From Actinomycetota bacterium (GTDB taxonomy: Bacteria > Actinomycetota > Actinomycetes > Streptosporangiales > Streptosporangiaceae): a DNA stretch of 6,032 bases. Both the position numbers and the translations under genes were made by a program. The notes under the pieces are model-generated. The model was not told where the DNA came from. It worked only from the letters and a program-made list of their open reading frames with translations, and did no database searches. Positions 1 through 6,032 of the stretch are shown in pieces. Positions within the stretch are counted from its first letter, which is position 1, and each line of letters starts with the position of its first letter. The stretch spans positions 1 to 6,032 of the forward strand of contig PLIQ01000474.1 of assembly GCA_003140115.1 (NCBI GenBank). The letters run 5' to 3'.

Positions 1-167
1 GTCTCGTAGACGCCGAGGTAAGACGCCGGGCTGGTCGGCAGCGGGGTGTCGGCCGCGCCCGGGCCGGAGGAGGACGACGCGGCCCGGGTGACCGCGAACG
101 CGACACAGACGGCCGCGACCACGACGGCCGCCACGATCGTCAGCCACGATCTCAGCCGAGTGTTCAT
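1..167 (-). CDS. N-terminus of a third GH26-like secreted protein (3' end beyond window)
   Basis: The reading frame opens with ATG at 167, overlapping the stop of the previous GH26 by ATGA, and stays open to the window edge (55 complete codons). The visible protein has a basic start (MNTRLRSW), a hydrophobic segment (about 8-26) and a Ser/Gly/Pro linker, then TSPASYLGVYE (45-55). This last stretch lines up with TPESYLGVYT and EPGTYLGAYA, the first strand of the two GH26 domains in this window. The lone Cys21 lacks a good lipobox context (AAVC), so a lipoprotein is unlikely; a signal peptide or anchor fits better. The catalytic residues lie outside, so the family call rests on paralogy of the first strand and on operon position. 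The ribosome site is weak (GTGGG close to the start), consistent with coupling to the upstream gene. Confidence 0.72.
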   Translation of the reverse strand, partial: MNTRLRSWLTIVAAVVVAAVCVAFAVTRAASSSSGPGAADTPLPTSPASYLGVYE

Positions 168-1111
168 GATCCCACTCTGGGGTACGCCTCGGCACCCAGC
201 CGGAATGCTGCTGTGGCCGGCAGGCTGATGAGCTGCCAGTCCTTCCTCGTGTCGGCATCGAACCAGATAAGTCCCAGTAGCTGGTAACTGCGGATGCCGG
301 CGAACAGATCGGCGATGCTGGCTGGCTGGTGCGCGCCCGCCGCGCCCGTCTCGGCGATCAGTATCGGGTCGTTCGTCAGCCTACGTATCGCGACGATGGT
401 TGGCCCGAACAAGGAAACGAACTGCTCCTGGGGGCTGGTGTAGTAGCCGTCGATCCCCACCCAGGTCACGTACGAGCTGCCCGGCCACCACGCCTGCGGA
501 TCCGGAATGCCGGCCTGAGGCTCGATAACGTTGACCGTCCACATCCAGGTCACGTTGTCGGCCCCGTTGCTACGGAATAGGTTAACGATGCGGCGCCAGG
601 CGGCCACGAACGCCTTCGGCGAGGAGTTCCCGTTGCTCCACGAGTACCACGTTCCGTTCATCTCGTGGCCGAAGCTCATGATGACCGGATGGCCGTAGGT
701 GCGGACCGCCTGAGCGTAGAGAGCCAGGTATTGGTCGTACCGCCCGGATACGATCGCGCTGAGGTCGATGCCGGTGGGCTGGATCTGCACCACGGGCACC
801 GCGCCGTGTTTGGCCACTTGGTTGGCGAAGCTGACCTGGAACGGCTCCTGCCATCCGCTGTAGTAGACGACGACATTCGGCCTGACCCCGGTGGCCTTCG
901 TGAACTCCGTCACGTTGGCGTATGAGCCGGGTACGCCCGGCGCGTAGGCCCCGAGATAGGTTCCTGGCTCAGCGGGAAGCGTGATCCGCACGGCCGGTGG
1001 CGGGCTGGCCAAGTGCGCAGCCGCGGATTGGTCATGGCGGCCGGCCACCACGATGACCGCCGCCGCAGCCGCGAGTGCCGTTGCGATGGTCGCTATCCGC
1101 CAGGGCTTCAC
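164..1111 (-). CDS. Secreted or membrane-anchored GH26-family glycoside hydrolase, second copy
   Basis: The product is 315 residues and starts with GTG directly after the TAG of the GT2 gene; GGAGG lies 10 nt upstream. The N-terminus has a short basic start, one hydrophobic run (about 6-23) and an Ala/Pro-rich linker: a signal peptide or uncleaved anchor, without the long basic cytoplasmic tail of the first GH26. The catalytic domain (about 49-315) carries SFGHEMNGTWYSW (146-158, presumed acid/base E150), TWVGIDGYY (216-224) and LIAETG (251-256, presumed nucleophile E254). It is a clear paralogue of the gene at 4343-5386: 40 of 54 residues match over V143-I196 against V170-V223 there, with two fewer residues after the VNV strand. 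Both catalytic Glu are present, so activity is expected; substrate (beta-mannan-type or mixed-linkage glucan) is inferred. Near the 3' end codons such as AGT, CTA, GGA and CTT cluster, less typical of such a GC-rich genome. Its stop overlaps the next start as ATGA. Confidence 0.91.
   Translation of the reverse strand: MKPWRIATIATALAAAAAVIVVAGRHDQSAAAHLASPPPAVRITLPAEPGTYLGAYAPGVPGSYANVTEFTKATGVRPNVVVYYSGWQEPFQVSFANQVAKHGAVPVVQIQPTGIDLSAIVSGRYDQYLALYAQAVRTYGHPVIMSFGHEMNGTWYSWSNGNSSPKAFVAAWRRIVNLFRSNGADNVTWMWTVNVIEPQAGIPDPQAWWPGSSYVTWVGIDGYYTSPQEQFVSLFGPTIVAIRRLTNDPILIAETGAAGAHQPASIADLFAGIRSYQLLGLIWFDADTRKDWQLISLPATAAFRLGAEAYPRVGS
654..688. repeat. 35-nt direct repeat, copy A (GH26 catalytic motif)
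   Basis: This stretch is identical over 35 nt to 4848-4882 in the other complete GH26 gene. It encodes the region of the SFGHEMNG acid/base motif. A second exact match of 25 nt joins 440-464 with 4628-4652 over the WVGIDGYY motif. These are paralogue identities, not a mobile repeat. Confidence 0.8.
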
Positions 1112-2701
1112 CTAGGACGAGCCTCCTACGACGCGAGCATGGTTGCGGCGCGCCCCGAGCGCCATCGCGGTGATGACGCACGCGAACAGGCCGGTGGCGA
1201 GCAGGGGGATGAAAACCGGGCCGAACTGGCTCATGCGCCAGGCCGCCAGCACCACCCAGGCCAGCGCCGTGCCGCCGTTCCAGGCCGTCACGCCCACCCA
1301 TATGCGGCGCGTTCCCGCCTTCCGCTTGTCACCGCCTGTGGGCTGCCAGCCCAGCCGCTTACGCCGGCAGATGTCCCACAGGGCAAACAGATGAGCCCAG
1401 CCGTAGAGCAGCTTGGCCATGAATGCCTCGGGCCCGAACCGGGACCGGTGCCACGCCGGGAAGACGACCACGTTGTAGATCATCGACGGGACGATGAACA
1501 CGTAGTTGATGAACCGGACCCGGTCCGGTATGAAGATGAGCATGACCAGGGGAATCGCCGGGGCCATGAACGTGAACAGCGCGGTATGCACGTAGTAGCA
1601 GAATCCCGACAGATAGCAGCACCGCGTTCGCCAGGCCATCTTGGTGGTCCAGAATTTCCTCGACCCGAGCAGCGACATGGACCCGGAGCACCAGCGGTAC
1701 TGCTGAACGAGGAAGGAATCAGGGTCGGACGGGCACAGTCCGGCCGCCAGCGGCACCGGGATGTATCGCAGACCCCAGCCGGATCGGCGCAGGTCGAACC
1801 CGGTATGTACATCTTCGGAGTGCTCGATCAGCGTCGTCCCGCCGTTTTCCCGCAGCGCCTCGCGACGGTATATCGCACACGAGCCTACGCAGATCGCGCC
1901 CTGGTGGCGGTCACGCGAGACCTGCACGAGCCGGTAGAACAGCTCCTGGACCGCGCCGGCGCCGCGTTCCATCCATGACATGCGCCCGCGGGTCCGGAAA
2001 TACTGCGGCGACTGCACGATGCCCAGCGAGGGCTCGGCGTCGAGGTACGGAAGCATCTCCAGGGGCAGATCGGGACGGGGCGCGAAGTCGGCATCCAGGA
2101 TGAGGATGAATTCGCCGTCGGACCGGGTGAACCCGTGCCGCAGGTTGCCCGCCTTCTTCATCCAGCCGCGGTCCGGGCGCGCCACCCAGCTGAACCCGAA
2201 GTCACTGGCCAGGACCCGCACCCGGTCGTCGGTTCCGTCGTCCAGGACGTAGACGGTCAAGGTGCCCGGGTAGGCGTGGGCGAGCCGGGCCACGTGCTCC
2301 CAGGTGTTGCGCAGGACCGTGAGCGGCTCGCCGCAGACCGGGAGGAACACGTCCAGCGACGGGTAGCGGTCCGGGCGCCACGCGGACACGAACTCGGTGT
2401 GCGCGGCCTGGTCGAACCCGCGAGTCCCGGTGTTGACGGCCAGCGAGAGGACGTAGTACGCCAGGGTGAACGCCGCGAAGGGCAAGAACGACCACGTGAG
2501 CACGGGATTCAGGAACACGAACCGGGCCTGGCTGATCAGCAGTGCGCCGAAGCTGGCCAGGGACGTTCGGATGATCAGCGCTAGGTTGCGGTCGGCGTAG
2601 GACGTCTTCTCCTCGTCGGTGGGCGGCGCGGGCAGGCCGAGCCCGTACAACCGGTGTCGTCCGCGACCCCCGCGGGGCAGGGTCCCCTCAGCGGTGGCCA
2701 T
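1112..2701 (-). CDS. Cellulose-synthase-like processive GT2 glycosyltransferase, complete
   Basis: The product is 529 residues. Two N-terminal helices (about 41-58, 64-88) precede a cytosolic GT-A domain with the full processive GT2 set: VLDDGTDD (152-159, UDP-binding Asp), KKAGNLRHG (182-190), ILDADF (201-206, the DxD metal site D203/D205), HSEDVHTGF (294-302, catalytic-base ED at 296-297) and QQYRW (333-337, QxxRW). C-terminal helices follow near 363-391, 396-414, 468-487 and 494-516. This matches BcsA/CslA-type synthases that polymerise a beta-glycan and extrude it. It ends just after the last helix, so the PilZ domain of c-di-GMP-controlled BcsA is absent and it is shorter than BcsA. The ATG at 2701 is preferred: GGAAGG lies 5 nt upstream and the overlap with the GT-C gene is 14 nt. 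An in-frame GTG at 2791 would add 30 low-complexity residues and lengthen the overlap. The sugar cannot be read from the sequence; neighbouring GH26 genes hint at mannose and/or glucose. Confidence 0.93.
   Translation of the reverse strand: MATAEGTLPRGGRGRHRLYGLGLPAPPTDEEKTSYADRNLALIIRTSLASFGALLISQARFVFLNPVLTWSFLPFAAFTLAYYVLSLAVNTGTRGFDQAAHTEFVSAWRPDRYPSLDVFLPVCGEPLTVLRNTWEHVARLAHAYPGTLTVYVLDDGTDDRVRVLASDFGFSWVARPDRGWMKKAGNLRHGFTRSDGEFILILDADFAPRPDLPLEMLPYLDAEPSLGIVQSPQYFRTRGRMSWMERGAGAVQELFYRLVQVSRDRHQGAICVGSCAIYRREALRENGGTTLIEHSEDVHTGFDLRRSGWGLRYIPVPLAAGLCPSDPDSFLVQQYRWCSGSMSLLGSRKFWTTKMAWRTRCCYLSGFCYYVHTALFTFMAPAIPLVMLIFIPDRVRFINYVFIVPSMIYNVVVFPAWHRSRFGPEAFMAKLLYGWAHLFALWDICRRKRLGWQPTGGDKRKAGTRRIWVGVTAWNGGTALAWVVLAAWRMSQFGPVFIPLLATGLFACVITAMALGARRNHARVVGGSS
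1122..1126 (-). promoter_or_regulatory. Shine-Dalgarno GGAGG for the second GH26 gene
   Basis: GGAGG lies 10 nt before the GTG start at 1111, within the last codons of the GT2 gene. The spacing is long but usable. No ATG start is available nearby that keeps the hydrophobic N-terminus. Confidence 0.6.
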
Positions 2702-4346
2702 GCTGGCCTTCCGGGGGCTGTCGCGGCCGGTAGGTCCAGATCGTGTAACCACCGGAGGAGAAGGGCAGTTCGATGGGGGACTGGTAGCCACCCGCCCGTC
2801 CCACGTCGGCGGTGATCTCGGCGTCCGTCCCGGGTGTGGCCAGGTAATCCAGGATGATCAGCGAGAAGTAATGCCGGGCGATGGCCGCGCGCAAGGCGGC
2901 CGCCCCGATCAGCGCCTGATGACCGCCCGGCGGCACGTAGGAGAAGTACGCGGTGTCCGACCATCGCGGCCCGGGGACGGCGCCTTCCAGGTAGTAGCCG
3001 GGAATGTCGTCGTCCTCAGCCAGGAAGTGGCCCGGGTACTGCTGGGTGAGCGCACGGAGCTTGGTCATGGTGGCCTGGGCGTCGGGCCAGGCGCGGAACA
3101 GCTTGCGCGCCTGCGCGGCGCCGAGCGCGCCGGCCGGCCCGATGGCCGCCGCGACCAGCCCGGCCGCCGCGATGCTGACCACCCTGCGTTTGCTGATCCG
3201 CGAGAGCTGAGCCAGCGCGTACCCGGCGGCAGGAGCCGCGAGCCACGCCCCGAGATCGACGTGCTTGGCCAATGAGGTGGTGGTGTGCAGGCGGGCCTGT
3301 TCCAGCGGAGCCAGCATCCCGGCGGCGGCCAAGACGGCCAGCAGCCACGCCTGGGGCTTGTCTCCCCAGCGCCAGCACGCCAAGACACCACCCCAGGCCA
3401 GGATCCAGACGACACCCACCCATCTCCAGGAGTCCGCGAGCACCACCGCCGGCGCGTTCCCGCCCGCCGACCGCGCGAGCGTGGTGTACATGACGCCGGC
3501 CACGTAGAGCGGGCCGCCCACCGCCAGCAGCACCGCGACCAGCCCGGTCACGCACGCCGCGATGTACCCGGCCCGGCCGAGCGCGGCCTTCACGCCGTAT
3601 TTCCCCGCGATGACCAGGGCGGCCAGCGCGACGATGACCGGGTCGAACAGCGCCGTCGAGTACGCCGTGGCATTGGCCAGGGCCAGCACGCCAACGGCCG
3701 CCACCACCAGCAGGGTCGAGTCATCGCGATCCCGGGCCGCGACCACGCACCACGCGGAAATCGTCATCAGCAGCAAGGCCATCGAGCCCGAGGTGGCCAG
3801 CGCGCCAAGAAACTGCGTGGGACCGAGCACCGCGAACAGCGCGGTGGCGAAGAACGCGGCCCGGCCGCCGAACAGTCTCGAGGTGACGGCCCACAGCATG
3901 ACGGTCGCCGCGGTCATGAAGGCCACGCTCAGCAGGCGCGCCCCGACCAGACCACCCGCGCTGTTGGCCAGCGCGGCGATGGGCGGATAGATGACGGGCG
4001 CGCCCGCCAGGTGGGTCTGAAACAACGGCACCGCCGCGCCGTGCAGCCAGTGCGCCAGTTCCAGATGCCCGGCCCACAGGGAGGTGGCCTCGTCGATGGA
4101 GGCCGAGTTGGTCCACACCAGGCGCAGGGACAAGACGATCTGGACGGTCACTACCGCCAGGAGCAGCAGGCTGTGGTCGTTCCAGGCGGTACCCCGCGGC
4201 GGCCGCGGCGGTGGCTCCGGGCCAGAAGCGATCTGCGGGCCGGACGCGATCGGCGGGCCGGGGCGCACCTCGGTCTCCGGCCCCTCCGGCACGAGCGTGG
4301 CTGAATGGTCCGCCACCCGGACCTGGCCAGTGGGCCCACCCTTCAT
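2688..4346 (-). CDS. Polytopic membrane glycosyltransferase, GT-C fold (GT39/PMT-like)
   Basis: The product is 552 residues. A Pro/Gly-rich cytoplasmic tail (1-57) includes a duplicated IASGP unit (33-43). About ten or eleven hydrophobic helices follow (near 59-77, 136-153, 161-178, 183-203, 211-228, 232-248, 258-280, 305-325, 332-345, 366-380, 388-410), then a C-terminal soluble part (about 415-552). The first long loop carries SIDEATSLWAG with D85-E86 and then YPP (120-122). This layout fits GT-C enzymes of the GT39/ArnT/PMT_2 type, whose first-loop acidic residue is catalytic and whose donor is a polyprenyl-phosphate sugar used on the outer face. Assignment rests on architecture and this loop, not on a full motif set, so another GT-C or an inactive relative is possible. 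It starts in an ATGA overlap with the GH26 stop and has no recognisable Shine-Dalgarno, so translation probably depends on coupling. Its 3' end overlaps the next gene by 14 nt. It may decorate the polymer or a membrane carrier. Confidence 0.75.
   Translation of the reverse strand: MKGGPTGQVRVADHSATLVPEGPETEVRPGPPIASGPQIASGPEPPPRPPRGTAWNDHSLLLLAVVTVQIVLSLRLVWTNSASIDEATSLWAGHLELAHWLHGAAVPLFQTHLAGAPVIYPPIAALANSAGGLVGARLLSVAFMTAATVMLWAVTSRLFGGRAAFFATALFAVLGPTQFLGALATSGSMALLLMTISAWCVVAARDRDDSTLLVVAAVGVLALANATAYSTALFDPVIVALAALVIAGKYGVKAALGRAGYIAACVTGLVAVLLAVGGPLYVAGVMYTTLARSAGGNAPAVVLADSWRWVGVVWILAWGGVLACWRWGDKPQAWLLAVLAAAGMLAPLEQARLHTTTSLAKHVDLGAWLAAPAAGYALAQLSRISKRRVVSIAAAGLVAAAIGPAGALGAAQARKLFRAWPDAQATMTKLRALTQQYPGHFLAEDDDIPGYYLEGAVPGPRWSDTAYFSYVPPGGHQALIGAAALRAAIARHYFSLIILDYLATPGTDAEITADVGRAGGYQSPIELPFSSGGYTIWTYRPRQPPEGQHGHR
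2707..2712 (-). promoter_or_regulatory. Shine-Dalgarno GGAAGG for the complete GT2 gene
   Basis: GGAAGG on the minus strand, 5 nt before the ATG at 2701, lies inside the end of the GT-C gene. It supports the 529-residue start over the in-frame GTG at 2791. Confidence 0.6.
4228..4263. repeat. Imperfect 18-nt tandem repeat in the GT-C gene N-terminus
   Basis: Two adjacent 18-nt units (4228-4245 and 4246-4263) share a GCGATC-GCGGGCCGG core. They encode two successive six-residue IASGP(Q/E) units in the proline-rich cytoplasmic tail. The repeat stays in frame, so copy-number change would lengthen or shorten the tail without disrupting the gene. It is probably linker material. Confidence 0.55.
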
Positions 4347-5386
4347 GAGGCAAGTCGGGTGAAGCTACCGGCGCCCTTGCCGAACGCCGCCGCCGCCGCG
4401 GGACTGCTGAGGCCGAAGGCCTGGTGTTCGGAGTTGGTCGCGTCGAAATACACGAACCCGAGCAAGTTGTAGAGGTGAACGCCGGCCACCAGGTCGGCGA
4501 TCTTGGCGGGCTGGCCCGCGGTGGGCGTCGCGCCGGTCTCGGCGATCAGGATCGGATCCTGGGTCAGGGTGCGCACGCTGGCGATGGTCGGGCCGAACAA
4601 AGGAATGAACTGCCAGTTGGGCTCCAGGTAGTAGCCGTCGATCCCCACCCAGTTGACATACGAACGGCCGGGCCACCACCGGGCCGGGGAAGGGATCGTG
4701 CCGACCCGGGTGTTGTTGACCACGTTGACCGTCCACAGCCAGGTCACGTTCCCGGCGCCCAGCACGCGGAACAGGGTGACGACGTGCCGCCAGGCGGCCA
4801 CGAACGTCTTCGGCGACGTATGCCCGTAGCCCCAGCTGTACCAGCTGCCGTTCATCTCGTGGCCGAAGCTCATGATGACCGGGTGATGGTAGGCGCGGAC
4901 GGCCTCGGCGTAGGCGCTCAGGTAGCCGTCGTACCGTCCGGCGGCGATCGCGGCCAGGCTGATCTTGGACGGGTTCATCTGCACCAGCGGCACCGCGCCG
5001 TGGCTGGCCACCGTGGTGGCGAAGGCGGTCGGGAACGGCACGAACCATCCGCTGTAGTACATGACCACATCCGGCCTGGCCCCGGTGGCGCTGGTGAACG
5101 CGGTCACGCCGCGGTACGAGGCAGGTGAATCGTTCGTATACACCCCCAGGTAGGACTCGGGCGTGGTGGGCAGGTGGACCGGCAGCGGCCCGACGGGTGC
5201 GGCGTGATCCGCGGTCTTGTTGTACAGGCTGACCCCGGCCACGATCGCGGCTGCGGCCACGATCGCCACCCCGGCCGTCAGCATCCGCCGCCGCCTCCGG
5301 GACCGGTCGGCGTTCTTTTTGCCACCCGGCCATGGCTGCAGCGTCAGGTGCGCGTCGTCCTCCTCGTGGGCAGGCGGGTATCTCAT
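4343..5386 (-). CDS. Membrane-anchored GH26-family glycoside hydrolase (beta-mannanase-like)
   Basis: The product is 347 residues. A charged cytoplasmic N-terminus of about 34 residues ends in KKNADRSRRRRR and is followed by one hydrophobic helix (about 35-55), which looks like a type II signal anchor. The remainder, about 75-347, is an extracellular catalytic domain. GH26 signatures are clear: SFGHEMNGSWYSWG (173-186) holds the His preceding the presumed acid/base E177, NWVGIDGYY (245-253) is a conserved core strand, and LIAETG (280-285) holds the presumed nucleophile E283. GH26 is a clan-A retaining family, mostly endo-beta-mannanases with some beta-1,3-1,4-glucanases and xylanases; the substrate here is inferred only. 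The frame is open further upstream to 5980, but that stretch lies inside the GT2 gene. The ATG at 5386 is chosen because a GGAGG sits 7 nt upstream and it forms an ATGA overlap with the GT2 stop. Position between a GT2 and a GT-C enzyme suggests trimming or release of the nascent polysaccharide. Confidence 0.9.
   Translation of the reverse strand: MRYPPAHEEDDAHLTLQPWPGGKKNADRSRRRRRMLTAGVAIVAAAAIVAGVSLYNKTADHAAPVGPLPVHLPTTPESYLGVYTNDSPASYRGVTAFTSATGARPDVVMYYSGWFVPFPTAFATTVASHGAVPLVQMNPSKISLAAIAAGRYDGYLSAYAEAVRAYHHPVIMSFGHEMNGSWYSWGYGHTSPKTFVAAWRHVVTLFRVLGAGNVTWLWTVNVVNNTRVGTIPSPARWWPGRSYVNWVGIDGYYLEPNWQFIPLFGPTIASVRTLTQDPILIAETGATPTAGQPAKIADLVAGVHLYNLLGFVYFDATNSEHQAFGLSSPAAAAAFGKGAGSFTRLAS
4848..4882. 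repeat. 35-nt direct repeat, copy B (GH26 catalytic motif)
   Basis: This is the partner of 654-688, in the same orientation about 4.2 kb away. Synonymous positions are identical too, which suggests a recent duplication, local gene conversion, or strongly shared codon choice. Confidence 0.8.
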
Positions 5387-6032
5387 GCCGAAACCTCCAT
5401 GAGCTCGGGACGGGCGCGTTTCCAGATGCCCTTGCTGGGGGTGAGCAACGGCGCCAGCATGTAGAGCTGCACGCCGCCCAGGACTTCGGTCGCCCAGTAC
5501 GGATGCCACCCGTACTGGCGGACCCGCAGCGCGAGACCCGACCACAGGAGCACCTGGACGACGACGATCCAGGTGCACAGGATCCGGTTGACCGCGGCGG
5601 GAACCTTTCCCCGGTCGGGCGAGGCGCCGGTGGGGACCCACTCGGCGATGCGCCCGTGGAGTGCGTACCAGATCGCATAGACGTGACAGCACGCGTTGAT
5701 CATGCAAACCCGGTAGATGGTCGGCCGCCAGCCGCGGCTCAGCAGCGGGAACACGAAGATGGTGGCCGCGAGCGCGGGCAGGATCGGCAGGTAGTTGTGC
5801 GGGAAGATCCGCTGCGGGTAGAACCAGATCATCGTCAGCGTGGGAAACGGGCCGGTGAGCAGCAGCGCGGCCGATGACATGTAGTAGAGAAAGGCGGCCC
5901 AGAACGCGGCCCGCTGCTGCCAGCTCAGCGGTGCCTCCTGGAAGTGCTTGTCGACCATGAGCAGCATGGACGAACGGCACCAGCGGGCCTGCTGATTGGC
6001 CAGGGACGCGAAGTCGGCCGGCGCTATCCCCT
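5383..6032 (-). CDS. Cellulose-synthase-like GT2 glycosyltransferase, C-terminal part (5' end beyond window)
   Basis: The last 215 residues of a membrane glycosyltransferase are visible; the frame is open to the window edge, so the start and the catalytic D, DxD and ED motifs lie outside. Near the left end of the fragment is NQQARWCRSSM (visible residues 12-22), which contains the QxxRW acceptor/product-binding motif (Q13, R16, W17) of processive GT2 synthases such as cellulose and hyaluronan synthases. It is followed by an amphipathic stretch and about four hydrophobic segments (roughly 42-71, 78-97, 148-170, 176-198), the expected export-channel half. The layout matches the complete GT2 at 1112-2701: both have R-W-C after the motif, a YY-containing first helix and a W-x-P-T-G loop before the last helices (here WVPTG, 131-135). 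The likely role is polymerising and extruding a beta-glycan across the plasma membrane from a nucleotide sugar; the sugar is not determinable. No PilZ domain follows the membrane part. The stop overlaps the next gene by ATGA. Confidence 0.88.
   Translation of the reverse strand, partial: GIAPADFASLANQQARWCRSSMLLMVDKHFQEAPLSWQQRAAFWAAFLYYMSSAALLLTGPFPTLTMIWFYPQRIFPHNYLPILPALAATIFVFPLLSRGWRPTIYRVCMINACCHVYAIWYALHGRIAEWVPTGASPDRGKVPAAVNRILCTWIVVVQVLLWSGLALRVRQYGWHPYWATEVLGGVQLYMLAPLLTPSKGIWKRARPELMEVSA
5394..5398 (-). promoter_or_regulatory. Shine-Dalgarno GGAGG for the first GH26 gene
   Basis: On the minus strand GGAGG lies 7 nt before the ATG at 5386, inside the last codons of the upstream GT2. 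It decides the start against in-frame upstream codons that would put about 200 residues of GT2-antiphase translation on the protein. With the ATGA stop/start overlap it implies translational coupling. Confidence 0.75.

Noticed and set aside
46..228. Small plus-strand frame at the left edge
   Set aside because: It is antisense to the junction of the second and third GH26 genes, is Ala/Thr-rich, and has no supporting signal.
1013..1978. Plus-strand open frame of 321 codons
   Set aside because: It lies antisense to the complete GT2 and the start of the second GH26. Its product is Arg/His/Gly/Pro-rich without domains, typical of an antisense shadow in GC-rich DNA.
2702..2791. GTG start at 2791 for the complete GT2
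   Set aside because: It would overlap the GT-C gene by about 100 nt and add 30 Ser/Pro-rich residues. The ATG at 2701 has a good ribosome site and a minimal overlap.
3285..4304. Plus-strand open frame of 339 codons
   Set aside because: It is antisense to the GT-C gene, very rich in Arg, Gln, Gly and His, with no recognisable domain and no ribosome site.
4365..5678. Second minus-strand open frame of 437 codons across the first GH26
   Set aside because: It is a +1/-1 frame shadow whose product is Arg/Gly/Ser-rich and lacks any motif, while the true frame carries the GH26 signatures.
5387..5980. Upstream extension of the first GH26 gene to a start at 5980
   Set aside because: The extra 198 residues are read out of frame through the GT2 coding region. 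The ATG at 5386 has GGAGG and an ATGA overlap.
1..6032. CRISPR arrays, tRNA/rRNA genes, insertion sequences, terminators or internal promoters
   Set aside because: I saw no regular repeat-spacer pattern, no RNA gene hallmark and no transposase. There is no intergenic space for a promoter or terminator hairpin.

Overview
The window reads as a high-GC genome with strong G/C preference at third codon positions, GGAGG-type ribosome sites and alanine-rich membrane proteins. This points to an actinomycete (Actinomycetota); nothing allows a genus call. All recognisable genes lie on the minus strand, so transcription runs from high to low coordinates. The window is essentially 100% coding: six genes, two of them cut by the window edges, with no intergenic gap.

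In transcription order: (1) the C-terminal part of a cellulose-synthase-like GT2 glycosyltransferase, 6032 to 5383; (2) a membrane-anchored GH26-family glycoside hydrolase, 5386 to 4343; (3) a polytopic GT-C/GT39-like membrane glycosyltransferase, 4346 to 2688; (4) a second, complete cellulose-synthase-like GT2, 2701 to 1112; (5) a second GH26 hydrolase, 1111 to 164; (6) the start of a third GH26-like secreted protein, 167 running off position 1. Three junctions are ATGA stop/start overlaps, one is a 14-nt overlap and one is an abutting TAG|GTG. The genes are therefore very probably one co-transcribed, translationally coupled operon whose promoter and terminator lie outside the window.

The working interpretation is a synthase-dependent polysaccharide locus. 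Two processive GT2 membrane synthases would polymerise and extrude a beta-linked glycan from nucleotide sugars. A GT-C enzyme could add sugars from a polyprenyl-phosphate donor on the outer face. Extracellular GH26 enzymes would trim or release the chain, the place filled by GH8 or GH6 enzymes in known cellulose operons. GH26 families are best known for beta-mannanases, with some beta-1,3-1,4-glucanases and beta-1,3-xylanases. A beta-mannan, glucomannan or mixed-linkage glucan is therefore a reasonable but unproven guess for the product. The repeated synthase-plus-GH26 pairing, with three GH26 paralogues in one operon, is the most notable feature.
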